From: Steromphala cineraria
Taxonomy: Eukaryota > Mollusca > Gastropoda > Trochida > Trochidae
Length of the DNA: 64,000 nucleotides
Direction: 5' to 3'
Assembly: GCA_916613615.1 (NCBI GenBank)
Contig: OU744735.1
Location: 39,443,468-39,507,467 of the forward strand
Of the stretch, positions 39,701 through 49,760 are shown piece after piece. The notes under the pieces are model-generated. The model was not told the DNA's origin and did no database searches. It worked only from the letters and a program-made list of their open reading frames with translations. The translations under genes and the position numbers were made by a program. The number at the start of each line of letters is the position of its first letter. The first letter of the stretch is position 1.

Positions 39701-42700
39701 TTCCTAAATATTCTCTGCTACATACTCATAATTTGCATTAAAATGTCAGATTAGTAGTATGGAAACTGCAATTGATAAATGAAGAAAAAGCACAAATGCA
39801 ACACACCGGTAATGTTTAACATGGCCGTCAATGGAATCACACGTTGCACATACACTATTTAAAGGTATCATTCGAAAACTGATCAACTTGTAGATGAAAT
39901 TTAATTATGTACATGTAGCTGACATGAATTTAAACCTATCTGCAAAATAGGACTGTAAGGGAATGTTTACTTAATTTATGAAAATTATTCTCGCAACACC
40001 TACATAACATGTAAGTCTATGGGAATTACGTCAGTGTGAACTTTAATATGGCACATGAGTGGATATAACATATATAAAATTGTATCTTAAGGGTTAACAC
40101 ACTTCAGCATCTCATCTGATTTCTGGTTATTCTCAGTACTTTGAGAGGGAATTGAATGTATGTTAATGCATCAACACGTCAGAGTGGAAACTGGAGGCAT
40201 CCTGTATTGATTTATGTGTTGAGGTCCTTCTAAAGGGCTTGATCAGACTTCGCTTAGTGTTGATGAATGGTTTGGAAATCTTGCTTTGCAAATCGCTGTG
40301 TTTACATTCTCTTGCCTTGGGGTATAGTTCAATACTGCCGTTACCATAACAAGTTGTTAATGGTTGAATGTGGAATGAGATGGAAGTGTTTTTCCTAGTA
40401 TCAATTGTGTATTTATGCCGACAATTCAGAGATGCTACTGTACTGTAGAGGAGAAGTGTTGAATTTGTAAATGGTACTGGGTAAAAGACTGCATAAAAAT
40501 TCAATAGCATATTCCTATTGTTTATAACTTCAACGCCACAATTGATGATTAGAACCTCACTTTGAATCGTTGCAGTTGTACTATCCATGTATTTTCCCCT
40601 TTAACTCACCACTTGCTTTCTAGACTTCCTTGTTAGCTCATCTGGCCTGTAAGGCCCAATTGGCTTATGGCATGGCATGGTGTCCGGCGTCCGTCCGTGC
40701 ATCTGTCTGTAAACTTTGTGGAATTTCCACTTTTTCTCCAGAACCATAAGGCCTTGAAATAAGGGCCACGCCCTAAAAACATATCTTTATCTTCTTCTCT
40801 CTCCAAAACCATAAGGCCTAAGAAAGCTGAAACTTTGTTTACAGACTCCTTGACTAGTGAGGATTATAAATTGTAGCTTTGGTGGCCCTGTGGCTCCTAA
40901 TAAGGGGCCCTTGAAACCTATTTTCATCTTCCCTTTCGCTTCCCATACCAATCCTACCCCACTTCACCTCATCTCACCAGCCATCCCAATCCTACCCCGC
41001 CTCACCTCATCTCACACACAGCCAGGCCTCAATCAAACACAACCTTACATGACCTCATTGATCCCAATGGTGATTTCAGCTTTCCTCTAAATCCTTAACA
41101 ACACAAAGTGTGAGTATTTAGGTAATGCTCTAGCTGTTATCTTTCTATTGTAATGTTAATTGTTCTATGAAATTTTGTGATGCTTAAAATGAAAGTTGAC
41201 ATTTAGAAGTCTTACTTATGCATTCTGTTTTGTTACACTTTATCTTGAATTTCTGGTATGTATAAGTGTAATCTTTTTAACACAATAGTTTATACTGTTG
41301 TGTAACAAGGTGTTTTCATCAACTGAGAAGTATAATAAACAAAAGTAGACAAACATCTTCGTCAAAACACGATCTCAACATGTTGATATCATATATATTG
41401 TTTTTGTGTGTGTTACGAGGTATGAATTACAATTAAAGATAGATATAAATTCTTCGGTGAACCTTTCAGTTGGAGGTGTGAAATCAACTGAGAATAAGTT
41501 CAAGATGCCTTGTTTTGAAGCTTTTGCTTGTTTTTCTGTTCTTCTCCCCAGGTATTTATTCATTGTTATTGAAATTGTTTAAGTTAATTCAATATAAGAC
41601 AAAAAACAGAAAAATAATTTTCTTCGTTTGACCAAACTTGTTGTATTAATTCCTCCTGGTATATGCACATAAAGATACAAGTCTTTAGGATTTTATTTGT
41701 ACCCTGTCTTCTTTAGGGGTTGCAAAAGGAAGAATTCAATGTATTTTCAACTTTCATGTTGTGAATACAAGATGAAATAGAGGATATTATATTAGTGTCC
41801 ATGACATACTATGTTTACGACACAAGACGAGAGCAAGGGATATACTGATATGATATTTAGGCACGAGTGTTGTAAACATAGTATGTATTGGGCATGATAA
41901 TATTCTGTATATTACCGTAGTCCCAAAATTGAAGAAAATGCTCAAAAACCTACTTCTCAGCATAGGCAGACGAGCGGGCAGCGGCCCATATAGATTGTGA
42001 CGTCATATGTGAACCGTGACGTCAAAGCACTGTTTATTACGTGATGTCACAATGAAAAAGTGATATTTTGCCCTATGGCAACATATGAAAAATATGAACC
42101 TCGATATGACTGTCCCCATAGGTAATAAAGTTGAATTCTACCCTAGTCTTCTTTGGAGGAAGTTATGAGTTACCAACGGAAGAGATCTATTGATTTTTAA
42201 TGTTTCAATGTTCTGTTGAAATGTATAGTAAGACATCACACTCTTCCAGAAAATAAGTTTTAAATCAATACCATTCTTGAATGATTCTTCCTCATTTACC
42301 GGATCTGACCTTCAAGTGAAATTCTGATCTTTGTGAAGATATCATTTAACCTGTTTTAATCATGCTGTAGAGATTGATGACATTTTCACAAGTATCACTT
42401 CAATAGTCAGTGTTCAGTATGTAGGAGTCAGTTTAGTAGGGACAGTTTCTCGTTCTTTTTGAAAATTTTATATTTTCATTTTTTCACTGATAATTGTATG
42501 TTAATGCTAAATGTATTATTTTGATAGTGTCAAAAATCTCATTACACAGACCAATCGTCCATAGTCAGAGAGCAAATTATAAAGATTCACATAAAATCCA
42601 TTGGCGGCCATTTTTGTGTGAATACTTTTAATTCATTTTGTGTAAGAAAAGGGAATCACATGGCTCAACTTTACATTACATATTTGATTTATTACTGCTT

Positions 42701-45700
42701 CATTTAGTCTAAATACATTGTCTTTCAATTGGAACCATTTATTTTCATTTTCCTGACATCACCTAATTCCCCCTAAAAACGTGCTACTGCCCCTTTAAAG
42801 TGATTGTACTTTATGGTACTGGCTGTTGACAGAGAACAATGCTTAGAAAGCTTCGCAAATCTTGGCCAACCGCTATAAATCTTATCTTGAACTTTGATAT
42901 ATTCAGAAATGCTAACTCAATTATTTGGTCTCATGTATCAAAATAGCGTGGCCTTTTCATGCAGGAAAACAAGTCAGTAAGTTTGTCTTACAAAAATCAA
43001 TATGAAGTAATGGTATAGGTATAGGTCACCATATGTGGTATCAAATTAGTGTCAAGAACTCATTCTAGTTTTATTTTTCAAATCTCTAGTGAAAGGGAGA
43101 TAACTCAGTGTGTTCAGTATATTTGGTGAAGTATGGAGTGCAACTGCATTAAAGATACAGTGATATTTGAAGATAAGACTTGATATTAATATTTGGTTTG
43201 AATTATGGTTAACCTGCAAACTTGTGATGTATGGATTTGAATTTTGAGCATGAGATATTACAGTATCTTGTTTTTATATCTTAACCCTTTCAATCCTGTA
43301 ATCCAGAAAAGGCTTAAATAGGTATTACCGGTAACTATATTCTTAGGGGAGCAAGGGTTTAGAATTGGTGTACATATCATGCACTACATTAGAGATTGTC
43401 TGTTGGGAAAATATTAGAGTATTGAGCAACTAGGTCTTTCCTATCATGTATATGGGTTATATTTTGGTAGCAACCACACATAGACCCAAACAAATACAAA
43501 GTTCATATAGAATTGGTGTTTTGTATTTTACCTTATGGCTGGGTTGTTTTTTAAAGAAATTCAGGACAGTGGTTTAGGCTGGTCTTTACTGCCAGCAATT
43601 ACAGAGACACACCAGCAGACTTCTCAGAGAGGCATTTAGAATCTGAGATATCTTTATTGCAGAGGTGTGACATTTTTGTGCAAATTCAACCACCTTAATC
43701 AAGCAGATGACGAAACAACAGCAGTCGCCCTTGAGGGTTGTTTCGATGAGTCTGTTACAGGTCACGTTAGCAGTGTTGTTCCAAGAGGGGGTCCTGGGGA
43801 AATTTGCCCACCCTTTTTGGTGTCCCTTAAAATTTGGAGAAGTACGATACTTTTACCATTGCAAGGGGTCCCATCCGCTTAAAAAGGGCCAAACTGACCC
43901 CCTAACCTGACCACTTAGGACCAATACTGCCTTACTACTTGATGTGATTGTTTTCTAATATTTTCTCTCTCTTGCAGGTTAAACCGGAGCGCGAAGGCCG
44001 CCAGTGACGTTGAGTATCCAGCCTATGGAGTGACGGGACCCAACAAGGAGCGTATCCCGTCACCCGGTGACCGCAAGCTGGCACAGAGCGCACAGATGTA
44101 CCATTACCAGCATCAGAAACAGCAGATGATCGCCATGGAGAAGTAGGCGGCCATTTTATATTTTTTTCGTTTAAATATTGAGATTGTAGTAACTTTTGTT
44201 AGTGTGTTTTATTTGGATCAAGAGATTGAAATGCAGTTTGAGGATTTGGCAATTATTTTAAGTTTAGTTAAGTCATTTTATATTACTGAATATTACATAT
44301 TATAACTAATGTTTCTTTTGTGCACATGCACATACATTCACAAAGCTTCTGGTTAGGATATGATGCACAATAACAGCATTAGCCAACTCTTGCAGCTTCC
44401 TTGAAAAATCATAGAAAAGTAATTGAATTAGTGTTGCTTTCAAGTGTATGAACCCTGCATGTAAGATTATCAAATATTTTGTGTGTGCAGGGCTTACATG
44501 GGGGTGAAGAATGACACATCTTACCCGTTACTTCAACCTAATGATGTGGCAGAATCTAATAGCCGTACTTTGGATATCTGATTATAAATATTTTGTGTGC
44601 AGGGCTTACATGGGGGTGAAGAGACTCCTAAGCACTATGAGCATGCAATTGGATGGACGACAGTGCTATACAAATATCCATATACAGGGGCGGATTCAGG
44701 ATTTTATAAAGGGGGGGGGGGGGGGGTCGGATTTAGAAATTTGTCAAGGGGGGGGGGGGGGGGGGGGTGTGTGTGTGTGTGTTATGTTATGTTGTTGGCA
44801 TGTAAATCGTACACGTGTGAGTCTCATGCATACACCATATACCAAGATGATAGATAACAGTCATTTACTGAAGTCTCTTTTGTAATGATTTTCTCATGTT
44901 CTTCTGCACAACATAACAGTCAAAGCAAAATAGTGAAATTAATTTATTTTTGCAGTTTGCTATTGTCAGTATCACAAATAAAATCTGCATGATACAAACA
45001 CATCTGCCGCTTCAGGTGTTAACATCATTGAAAACAGTATCTTCATGTGTGGTCAAAATATTTGGGAGATTGATAACTGAAGAGATGAGTTCATGTTTGA
45101 TGTAATCATTCACATTGAGATAAAGTTCTGACGCAGTTAGCATACGCTATGACGATGACAATGAACAGTCCCCCACCAGCAACACAGAAATACTGTTAAA
45201 CAAACAGTTTCCATCTCCAGGTATCGTCAAAGCAATGTAGGTTGACTCAATATCTTCTGGCAGAAGTGTCTGTGCTAGATTATCAACTTGGAAATTTTCA
45301 AAGCGAACAGATGAGCGTTGTTTTAGCAATGGTCCGATTATGTCCATATTTTCAGCATGTTCAGTTTCTACAGAATCTCTATCCCCTCTTTCAAAACAGC
45401 TTGACAAATACCTGGACATTACCCCCGTATGATAATATACACAAAGAACTTAGTTAAGCACCCCCACTGTTTTCAGAAAAAAAGCTTCTGCTTATAAACC
45501 ATACAAAGTTCCAGAAAAACAATTAGGGTTTTTCAATAGAACGATCATTTAGCAGTGTAGAAATGAAAACTTCACTCAATTAACGATTCACTGTCTCTGG
45601 ATAACTTTTTTTCCCTGGCTTGGTATTTTTTTAAATCCAAGTTTACTTATAACTGAAAATGAAAGTAAATAATGTTTGCTGCAATATGGTAATGATAATT

Positions 45701-48700
45701 CTCTTGACTGAATTGATAATTTTTAGTAAGGACCTCTTAGCAAATGTTAGTTGTTAGAACAGTATGAGCCTTCAAAATCACAAAATTATCAAATATCAAA
45801 TTTGAAAAAAGCTTCCCTAAGAAAAAACTGGCGACTCTTTAAGATAATGGCTTATCTAAAGGAAGAAGAAGTGTTTGACCAACACGTCCAACTCAAAGAA
45901 TCTAAAATTTACACACAGATTTGAAAATTTTCGAAATTTTCTCAATTATGGTTTAAAAAAGTACTGAAAATTCAATGTCCTGTTAAGCTTTTATCGTGCA
46001 TAATAAAAAAGGTTTCTCTAATTGAATGTCAACAAGGGATCAAAAATGTTATTTTTGATTTTAAAAATCCAAATTTTCATGCATGGTTTCTCACCAATGA
46101 CAATAGTTATATTTAGCTAAATTTCAGTGGTCTCACATTTTTTCTCATATTTTCAATTATTTTCAATATTTTGTATTATAAGGATTTTTACGTCAATTAA
46201 ATAGTAAATAATACGGCAATTGTTATATCTAGAGTGGTCAATACATCAAACATATCACAATATTCAAAGAGCTCCCAAATTTCATTTTACAAAATGGGCG
46301 GTGCTTAATTAAGTTCTTTGTGTATATATATACACAAAGATACATCATGATTTTATGCGTTAATTTTTAATGCATAAAATAGCAGCAGAAATGAACAATA
46401 ATGGTATCATTAATTTTATGGCATCAATTAAATTAATAATAATAGCCGCATGTTACCGTTTTATTCGTCAAAGGTTGAATCAAAAAGCAGAAATTAACGA
46501 TGATTTGTTTTCAAAAGTAAAGAACGACAGAAAATAGTCTTTCAAACACAACGACCTTTTGTTGTAATATATAGTTTGTGATTTTTAAAAAGCCCCTTAC
46601 GGGGGGGGCACCGGGCCCCCTGAACCCCTTTGATCCGTCACTGTTCTGTATTTTAAATTTTTGTATTGACTTGAATCTAATCTATAACTGATTTTCAAAA
46701 GGGGGGGGTCCGGACCCCCTGAACCCCCCCCTTGGATCCGCCACTGATATATTTATATAAGAATGACAAATCTTACCCCTTACTTCAACCTAATGATGTG
46801 GCAGAATCTAATAGCCGTACTTTGGATATCTGATTATAAATATTTTGTGTGCAGGGCTTACATGGGGGTGAAAAATGACAAATCTTACCCCTTACTTCAA
46901 CCTAATGATGTGGCAGAATCTAATAGCCGTGCTAACGATGACTGATTATAAATATTTTGTGTGCAGGGCTTACATGGGGGTGAAGAATGACACATCTTAC
47001 CCACCCTTACCCATTACTTCAACTTAATGATGTGGCAGAATCTAATAGCCGTGCTAACGATGACTGATTATAAATATTTTGTGTGCAGGGCTTACATGGG
47101 GGTGAAAAATGACAAATCTTACCCCTTACTTCAACCTAATGATGTGGCAGAATCTAATAGCCGTGCTACCGATATCTGATTATGAATATTTTGTGTGCAG
47201 GGCTTACATGGGGGTGAAAAATGACAAATCTTACCCCTTACTTCAACCTAATGATGTGGCAGAATCTAATAGCCGTGCTACCGATATCTGATTATAAATA
47301 TTTTGTGTGCAGGGCTTACATGGGGGTGAAAAATGACAAATCTTACCCCTTACTTCAACCTAATGATGTGGCAGAATCTAATAGCCGTGCTACCGATATC
47401 TGATTATAAATATTTTGTGTGCAGGGCTTACATGGGGGTGAAAAATGACAAATCTTACCCCTTACTTCAACGTAATGATGTGGCAGAATCTAATAGCCGT
47501 GCTACCGATATCTGATTATAAATATTTTGTGTGCAGGGCTAACGGTGAGATGAAGCACGATGCGTCTGACGAGGAGTCGGAGGAGGAGAATGAGGAGGGG
47601 GATTACACTGTGTACGAGTGTCCTGGACTCGCACCCGTAAGTATTGAAACCTTCATTAAAGAGAGCTGATGTAAATATCATTTTGAAGAGGGAGATTTAT
47701 TCAGTAAAGGGGTTTTAGACCAATCATTTAAATATTTGCACTTTTAATACTGGAACAATTTGACATTAATATGGTTTTCAAAAATTATTTCTGCATCTCT
47801 TTCATGTATGGCTAGTGACCCTATTATCGTGGTAACCCTATTATCGTGGTAAACTCATTTAAGTCTCCAATGCCTACAAGGAATATTTATATTTGCAAAA
47901 CACATCATAGATGAATTAACTAGATACTGAGGCATCTAAAAAAACATTTGTTCAAATGTTCAGTAGTATCTTTTCACATTTTCAGTGATCTGAAAAAATG
48001 AGTAATCATTTTCATTTATGAAATATTAACTGCTTGTGCAATTAATAAAGAAACGATCCTGTCTTCACAAAATATTGTCCGAGAGTTTTTTTATTTTGTA
48101 TGGGAATAGTTTGATAGATAACAAACAGAAATGTATGAAAGGAAAATGTATTAATGGTTTCAAAGATTTTTAATGAAGAATTACATTTAGTGCGAAAATA
48201 AGACACAAACTCTAAAATCATAACCTTTTCGCCAGATAAAAGTAGGTTATTTATGAGCTTAAAATAGATTGCAACATTCTCTTTTCATTTTATAGGTGCA
48301 ACTTATGTGAAAACAATGATCTCACTTTTAAGGAGAAATGAAACTTGAATATTATTTATATGATTTAATTGTAAAAAATTTAAAAATGCCATTTTGTTAA
48401 GATAGTGTTCAAATCACTTATCAAAAATGGCTGCTCTGTAAAACTGTGACAATGCGTCTTTTTATTAGAATTTTCTTGTTACAGCTTTGCAAATATTGTG
48501 TTTACTATCCTGATATAAAATAAATTTTCATTACATTTGTAAATAATAATCTTACATTGGTGATTTTATCTACAGAGAATAATTTATTTATCATATACTA
48601 AATACCTTGATAATAGGGACACTTCGGATAAAATACATCACACAGAGAAGATTTTTTATATCTATGTCTAAAAATATATTTTCCATAGATAGAAGTTTAA

Positions 48701-49305
48701 TTAACATATTTTGGAAGGACATATTTGCAGAGTTTAAAAACAAGAAAAAATATTTAGATTGTACTTATTTAGAGGAAAATATACATGTGAAACAATAAGA
48801 CCCACGATAATAGGGACCACCTTCATATTTGTAGTGTTGATTTCATTTTACAATATCTTGAATGTTGAATTTTAGAGATATTTTTGTCAGATCTGTCAAA
48901 TGTCAACTAAGGCTGGTTATTTTATTGAAACAACAAACTCGGGCTGGGCACTATTTTGTACAGTCATAGAGGTGTAACTTTTTAAGAAAAATAGATCTGC
49001 CTGTTAATCTTAAGAGTTACCTCCCTTTCCCTAAGTTAAACCAGTATATAAATCTAACAGCAGTGTATGAAAGGAGACTGATAAGTTTTAGTTTTAATGG
49101 TAAAGTTGAAGAAAAATATTAAGCTTGGACCAAAAGTAACCCAGTTCTGGGCCTGCATTTTATTAATACATTGCTTAAAAAAATTTAAAATTTTAAACTT
49201 TTTTTGATAATTCAGACAGGAGAGATGGAAGTTAAGAACCCTCTCTTCAGCGACGAGACGCCAGTCACCCCAAGCGCCGGTGATGACAAGAAAGATGTCA
49301 ACTAA
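30662..49305 (+). CDS. NPDC1: NPDC1 homologue, six exons, 5' partial
   Basis: Joined exons 30662-30715, 31961-32239, 32774-32840, 43978-44142, 47537-47636 and 49216-49305 give 250 residues ending at TAA. All junctions are GT/AG and phases agree (1,1,2,2,0). Order: acidic, Ser/Thr/Gly-rich extracellular part (about residues 1-106), one membrane segment (about 107-131, LIFIVTVAACSVAGLVGIIM), then a cytoplasmic tail with SPGDRKLAQSAQMYHYQHQ, an acidic run leading into EGDYTVYECPGLAP, and TGEMEVKNPLF. These blocks are the signature of animal NPDC1, which in vertebrates is neural and has been linked to proliferation control and vesicles. The human protein is about 325 residues, so the signal peptide and cysteine-rich N-terminus are missing here; exon 1 begins in phase 1 and needs an upstream exon. 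The intron at 32841-43977 is 11 kb and full of repeats. Family assignment is firm; function in this animal is inferred. Confidence 0.93.
30973..31226. mobile_element. MITE with TCTAAGTAAACC ends
   Basis: TCTAAGTAAACCTTGTCTC (left) and GAGGCTAGGTTTACTTAGA (right) are inverted repeats extending about 50 bp with mismatches. The direct repeat AGTAATAACCCTCAG lies outside both ends (30958-30972 and 31233-31247). Confidence 0.7.
31961..32239 (+). CDS. NPDC1: NPDC1 exon: extracellular linker and start of membrane segment
   Basis: Acceptor atactttcag, donor gtaagt, 279 bases, in frame with both neighbours. It encodes a low-complexity Pro/Ser/Thr/Gly linker (EPDSPPSSGTGGSTDTGGST) that ends in SSSLIFI, the first residues of the transmembrane helix. 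GC content is clearly above the flanking introns. Confidence 0.9.
32774..32840 (+). CDS. NPDC1: NPDC1 exon: transmembrane helix
   Basis: Acceptor ccccctcttgcag, donor gtgagt. It encodes VTVAACSVAGLVGIIMAGVC followed by WYK, completing a single hydrophobic helix with a positively charged exit, as expected for a type I membrane protein. Confidence 0.92.
33185..33346. repeat. interspersed repeat, copy without element D
   Basis: GTTCGTACAAGCCTGAAAAA through AAATTTAGATTTACTAATTT and GAAATCAG. The same sequence occurs at 36945-37084 plus 37622-37645, split there by element D. Confidence 0.55.
33690..34110. repeat. degenerate ~190-bp tandem repeat with TGACCTT motifs
   Basis: Three diverged units carry GTGTCAGCCTACAAGAGGG or similar, followed by TGACCATGACCTT and a CAAGGTCCCT-like motif. 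The ORF at 33573-33800 is incidental. Confidence 0.6.
34111..36944. other. NPDC1 intron, mostly featureless
   Basis: Contains the unrecognised ORFs 34668-35018 and 35528-35935. The latter overlaps a hAT-like worn repeat with GATATC and ACGATACTTGTATCG motifs (35310-35900). Confidence 0.45.
37085..37622 (+). mobile_element. hairpin-ended element, family D
   Basis: Left hairpin at 37089-37116: arm ATCCCACCGGTAT, loop gta, arm ATACTGTGGGAT, then CTGTCCGTCCGTCCG. Two 178-bp direct repeats follow (about 37146-37500, beginning TTTCGTTTCCGGAGCAGAAC). The right end reads ACCGGTGGGAT (37586-37596), hairpin arms GTCATC and GATGAC around tact (37599-37614), then TCTTGTT. Confidence 0.7.
39321..39505. 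mobile_element. TACAGTGGAACAC element, short copy in NPDC1 intron
   Basis: Ends TACAGTGGAACACGGATATA and TATCTGTGTTCTACTGTA; contains the CTATAT-TCGCTATA repeats typical of this bivalve MITE. 185 bp. Confidence 0.8.
39577..40060. mobile_element. long-TIR element in NPDC1 intron
   Basis: Arms of about 85-90 bp: 39577-39666 and the near-perfect inverse 39972-40060 (for example CATAGACTTACATGTTATGT in the left arm and ACATAACATGTAAGTCTATG in the right). The central 300 bp has no coding potential. Confidence 0.85.
40631..40930 (+). mobile_element. hairpin-ended element, family C, 5' fragment
   Basis: Left hairpin at 40635-40665: arm AGCTCATCTGGCCT, loop gta, arm AGGCCCAATTGGCT, then GGCGTCCGTCCGTG. 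One or two diverged core units follow. No right end is recognised; similarity is lost near 40930. Confidence 0.6.
41788..41893. repeat. short foldback in NPDC1 intron
   Basis: TCCATGACATACTATGTTTAC (41798) and GTAAACATAGTATGTATTGG (41875) are inverse, with about 50 bases between. Confidence 0.65.
42430..42799. mobile_element. TTAAAGGGGCAGTAGCA MITE, copy 5 in NPDC1 intron
   Basis: The left end is worn (TAGGGACAGTTTCTCG), the right end GTGCTACTGCCCCTTTAA is intact, and the internal sequence matches copies 2 and 3. Confidence 0.8.
43978..44142 (+). CDS. NPDC1: NPDC1 exon: juxtamembrane SPGDxxLAQSA / MYHYQHQ block
   Basis: Acceptor ctctcttgcag; donor gtaggc after ATG GAG AA. It encodes VTGPNKERIPSPGDRKLAQS and then AQMYHYQHQKQQMIAMEK, the most conserved NPDC1 block. 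It ends in phase 2, so the next exon must begin with G. The constitutive exon at 47537 and eight upstream tandem acceptors all do. Confidence 0.96.
44703..44785. repeat. G-homopolymer runs and (GT)n
   Basis: Two long G runs (about 44711-44727 and 44751-44767) and a (GT)8-type tract lie inside the left end of the inserted mobile element. Confidence 0.9.
45012..45419 (-). pseudogene. OTU-like cysteine protease fragment of a mobile element
   Basis: The minus strand reads ESTYIALTIPGDGNCLFNSI, then SVLLVGDCSLSSS. GDGNCLFNSIS is the OTU catalytic-cysteine motif. An in-frame TAG at 45147-45149 interrupts it; beyond it the same frame continues RMLTASELYLNVNDYIKHEL to the next stop at 45012-45014. 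OTU domains of this kind are common passengers of invertebrate DNA transposons. The fragment is broken and lacks the catalytic histidine region, so it is not an active enzyme. Confidence 0.6.
47537..47636 (+). CDS. NPDC1: NPDC1 exon: acidic block and YECPGLAP
   Basis: Acceptor ttgtgtgcag, donor gtaagt. It reads ANGEMKHDASDEESEEENEE followed by GDYTVYECPGLAP, which matches the NPDC1 acidic block. Its acceptor is the last member of the tandem acceptor array immediately upstream, so the array grew by copying this splice site. Confidence 0.96.
47814..48820. mobile_element. TIR element in the last NPDC1 intron
   Basis: GTGACCCTATTATCGTGGT (47815) and CCCACGATAATAGGGACCAC (48801-48820) are inverted. 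The left motif is duplicated (47815 and 47829), and a third copy GATAATAGGGACAC lies at 48610. AT-rich interior; the ORF at 48607-48798 is not recognisable. Confidence 0.6.
49216..49305 (+). CDS. NPDC1: NPDC1 terminal coding exon
   Basis: Acceptor gataattcag. It reads TGEMEVKNPLFSDETPVTPS, then AGDDKKDVN and TAA at 49303-49305. The GEMEV-NPLF motif is the conserved NPDC1 C-terminal motif. Confidence 0.96.
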   Translation, partial: TGEMEVKNPLFSDETPVTPSAGDDKKDVN

Positions 49306-49760
49306 ACTGTCTTTCAAGGCAGAGATGTTCTACTGTCGTCATGACAACCAGTCGCCATGGCAACATGATGACATCTACCCAACAAGTGTCGAATACAGGA
49401 GGATAGCAGACGGATTTCATCTGTGATTTTGTTGCACCCGTTAGTCATGAACTGTTACGTTATTCATGGCTGTTTGTGATTCTGTATTTAACACTTCTCG
49501 TGCACATGTCGTTCTTGAAATATTCTAGTCATCGGGATGGTTGGAGGTGCGATAACTGTAAATTAGCATTGGTATCCATGGCGACTTGTCTTGTTGCCCT
49601 GACGACAGTTTTTGTGATATTTGTGATGTTTTAGTCGTGTCCCTCTCTTATTGGTGTCATCGACCCAGTGCTGTAATGTCTCTCAGAGTTAGGCCTAAAA
49701 TGCAAACAAATTCCATTGAATTCATATTTATTCTTTGTTGTGAATAGTGAATAAAAAATC
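49306..49760 (+). other. NPDC1: probable NPDC1 3' UTR with poly(A) signal
   Basis: Higher-GC sequence continues after the stop codon. An AATAAA hexamer lies at 49750-49755, about 450 bases downstream. The exact cleavage site cannot be seen. Confidence 0.55.

Larger units (their letters stand above)
44685..46746 (-). mobile_element. DNA transposon remnant with CAGGGGCGGAT-type ends, inserted in the tandem exon array
   Basis: The left end reads CAGGGGCGGATTCAGG and the right end CTTGGATCCGCCACTG, imperfect terminal inverted repeats followed inward by G-runs at the left and C-runs at the right. A second, older right-type end (GATCCGTCACTG) lies near 46635, so this may be nested. Inside, a minus-strand OTU-like fragment is seen. 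No clean target duplication is found. Superfamily uncertain; hAT-like ends are possible. Confidence 0.6.
44469..47536 (+). repeat. 112-bp tandem array of splice acceptor plus exon-like segment in NPDC1 intron
   Basis: Eight copies of a 112-bp unit carry attttgtgtgcag, then GGCTTACATGGGGGTGAA and onward. Exon-like starts lie at 44491, 44603, 46855, 46967, 47089, 47201, 47313 and 47425; the next acceptor at 47537 is the constitutive exon. The first two starts and the last five are spaced 112 bp; the 46967 copy has a 10-bp insertion that shifts its frame. Joined to the upstream exon (phase 2), copies read AYMGVKNDKSYPLLQPNDVA, then ESNSR plus ANDD, ATDI or TLDI and an in-frame TGA. Copy 2 is broken after about 24 bases by an inserted mobile element (44685-46746) and resumes at 46762. 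No consensus donor lies at the end of the segment, so use would give an alternative C-terminus rather than a cassette. Confidence 0.85.

Noticed and set aside
40163..40588. 141-codon minus-strand ORF
   Set aside because: The longest non-repeat ORF apart from the Crypton, but it lies in the NPDC1 intron with no recognisable motif, no hydrophobic or domain pattern and no better codon use than its flanks. Treated as chance.
45242..45457. 71-codon plus-strand ORF
   Set aside because: Antisense shadow of the OTU-like fragment.
46763..47515. Set of 60-codon ORFs MTNLTPYFNLMMWQNLIAVL and onward
   Set aside because: Wrong frame through the tandem exon-like units; the biologically meaningful frame is the one joined to the upstream NPDC1 exon.
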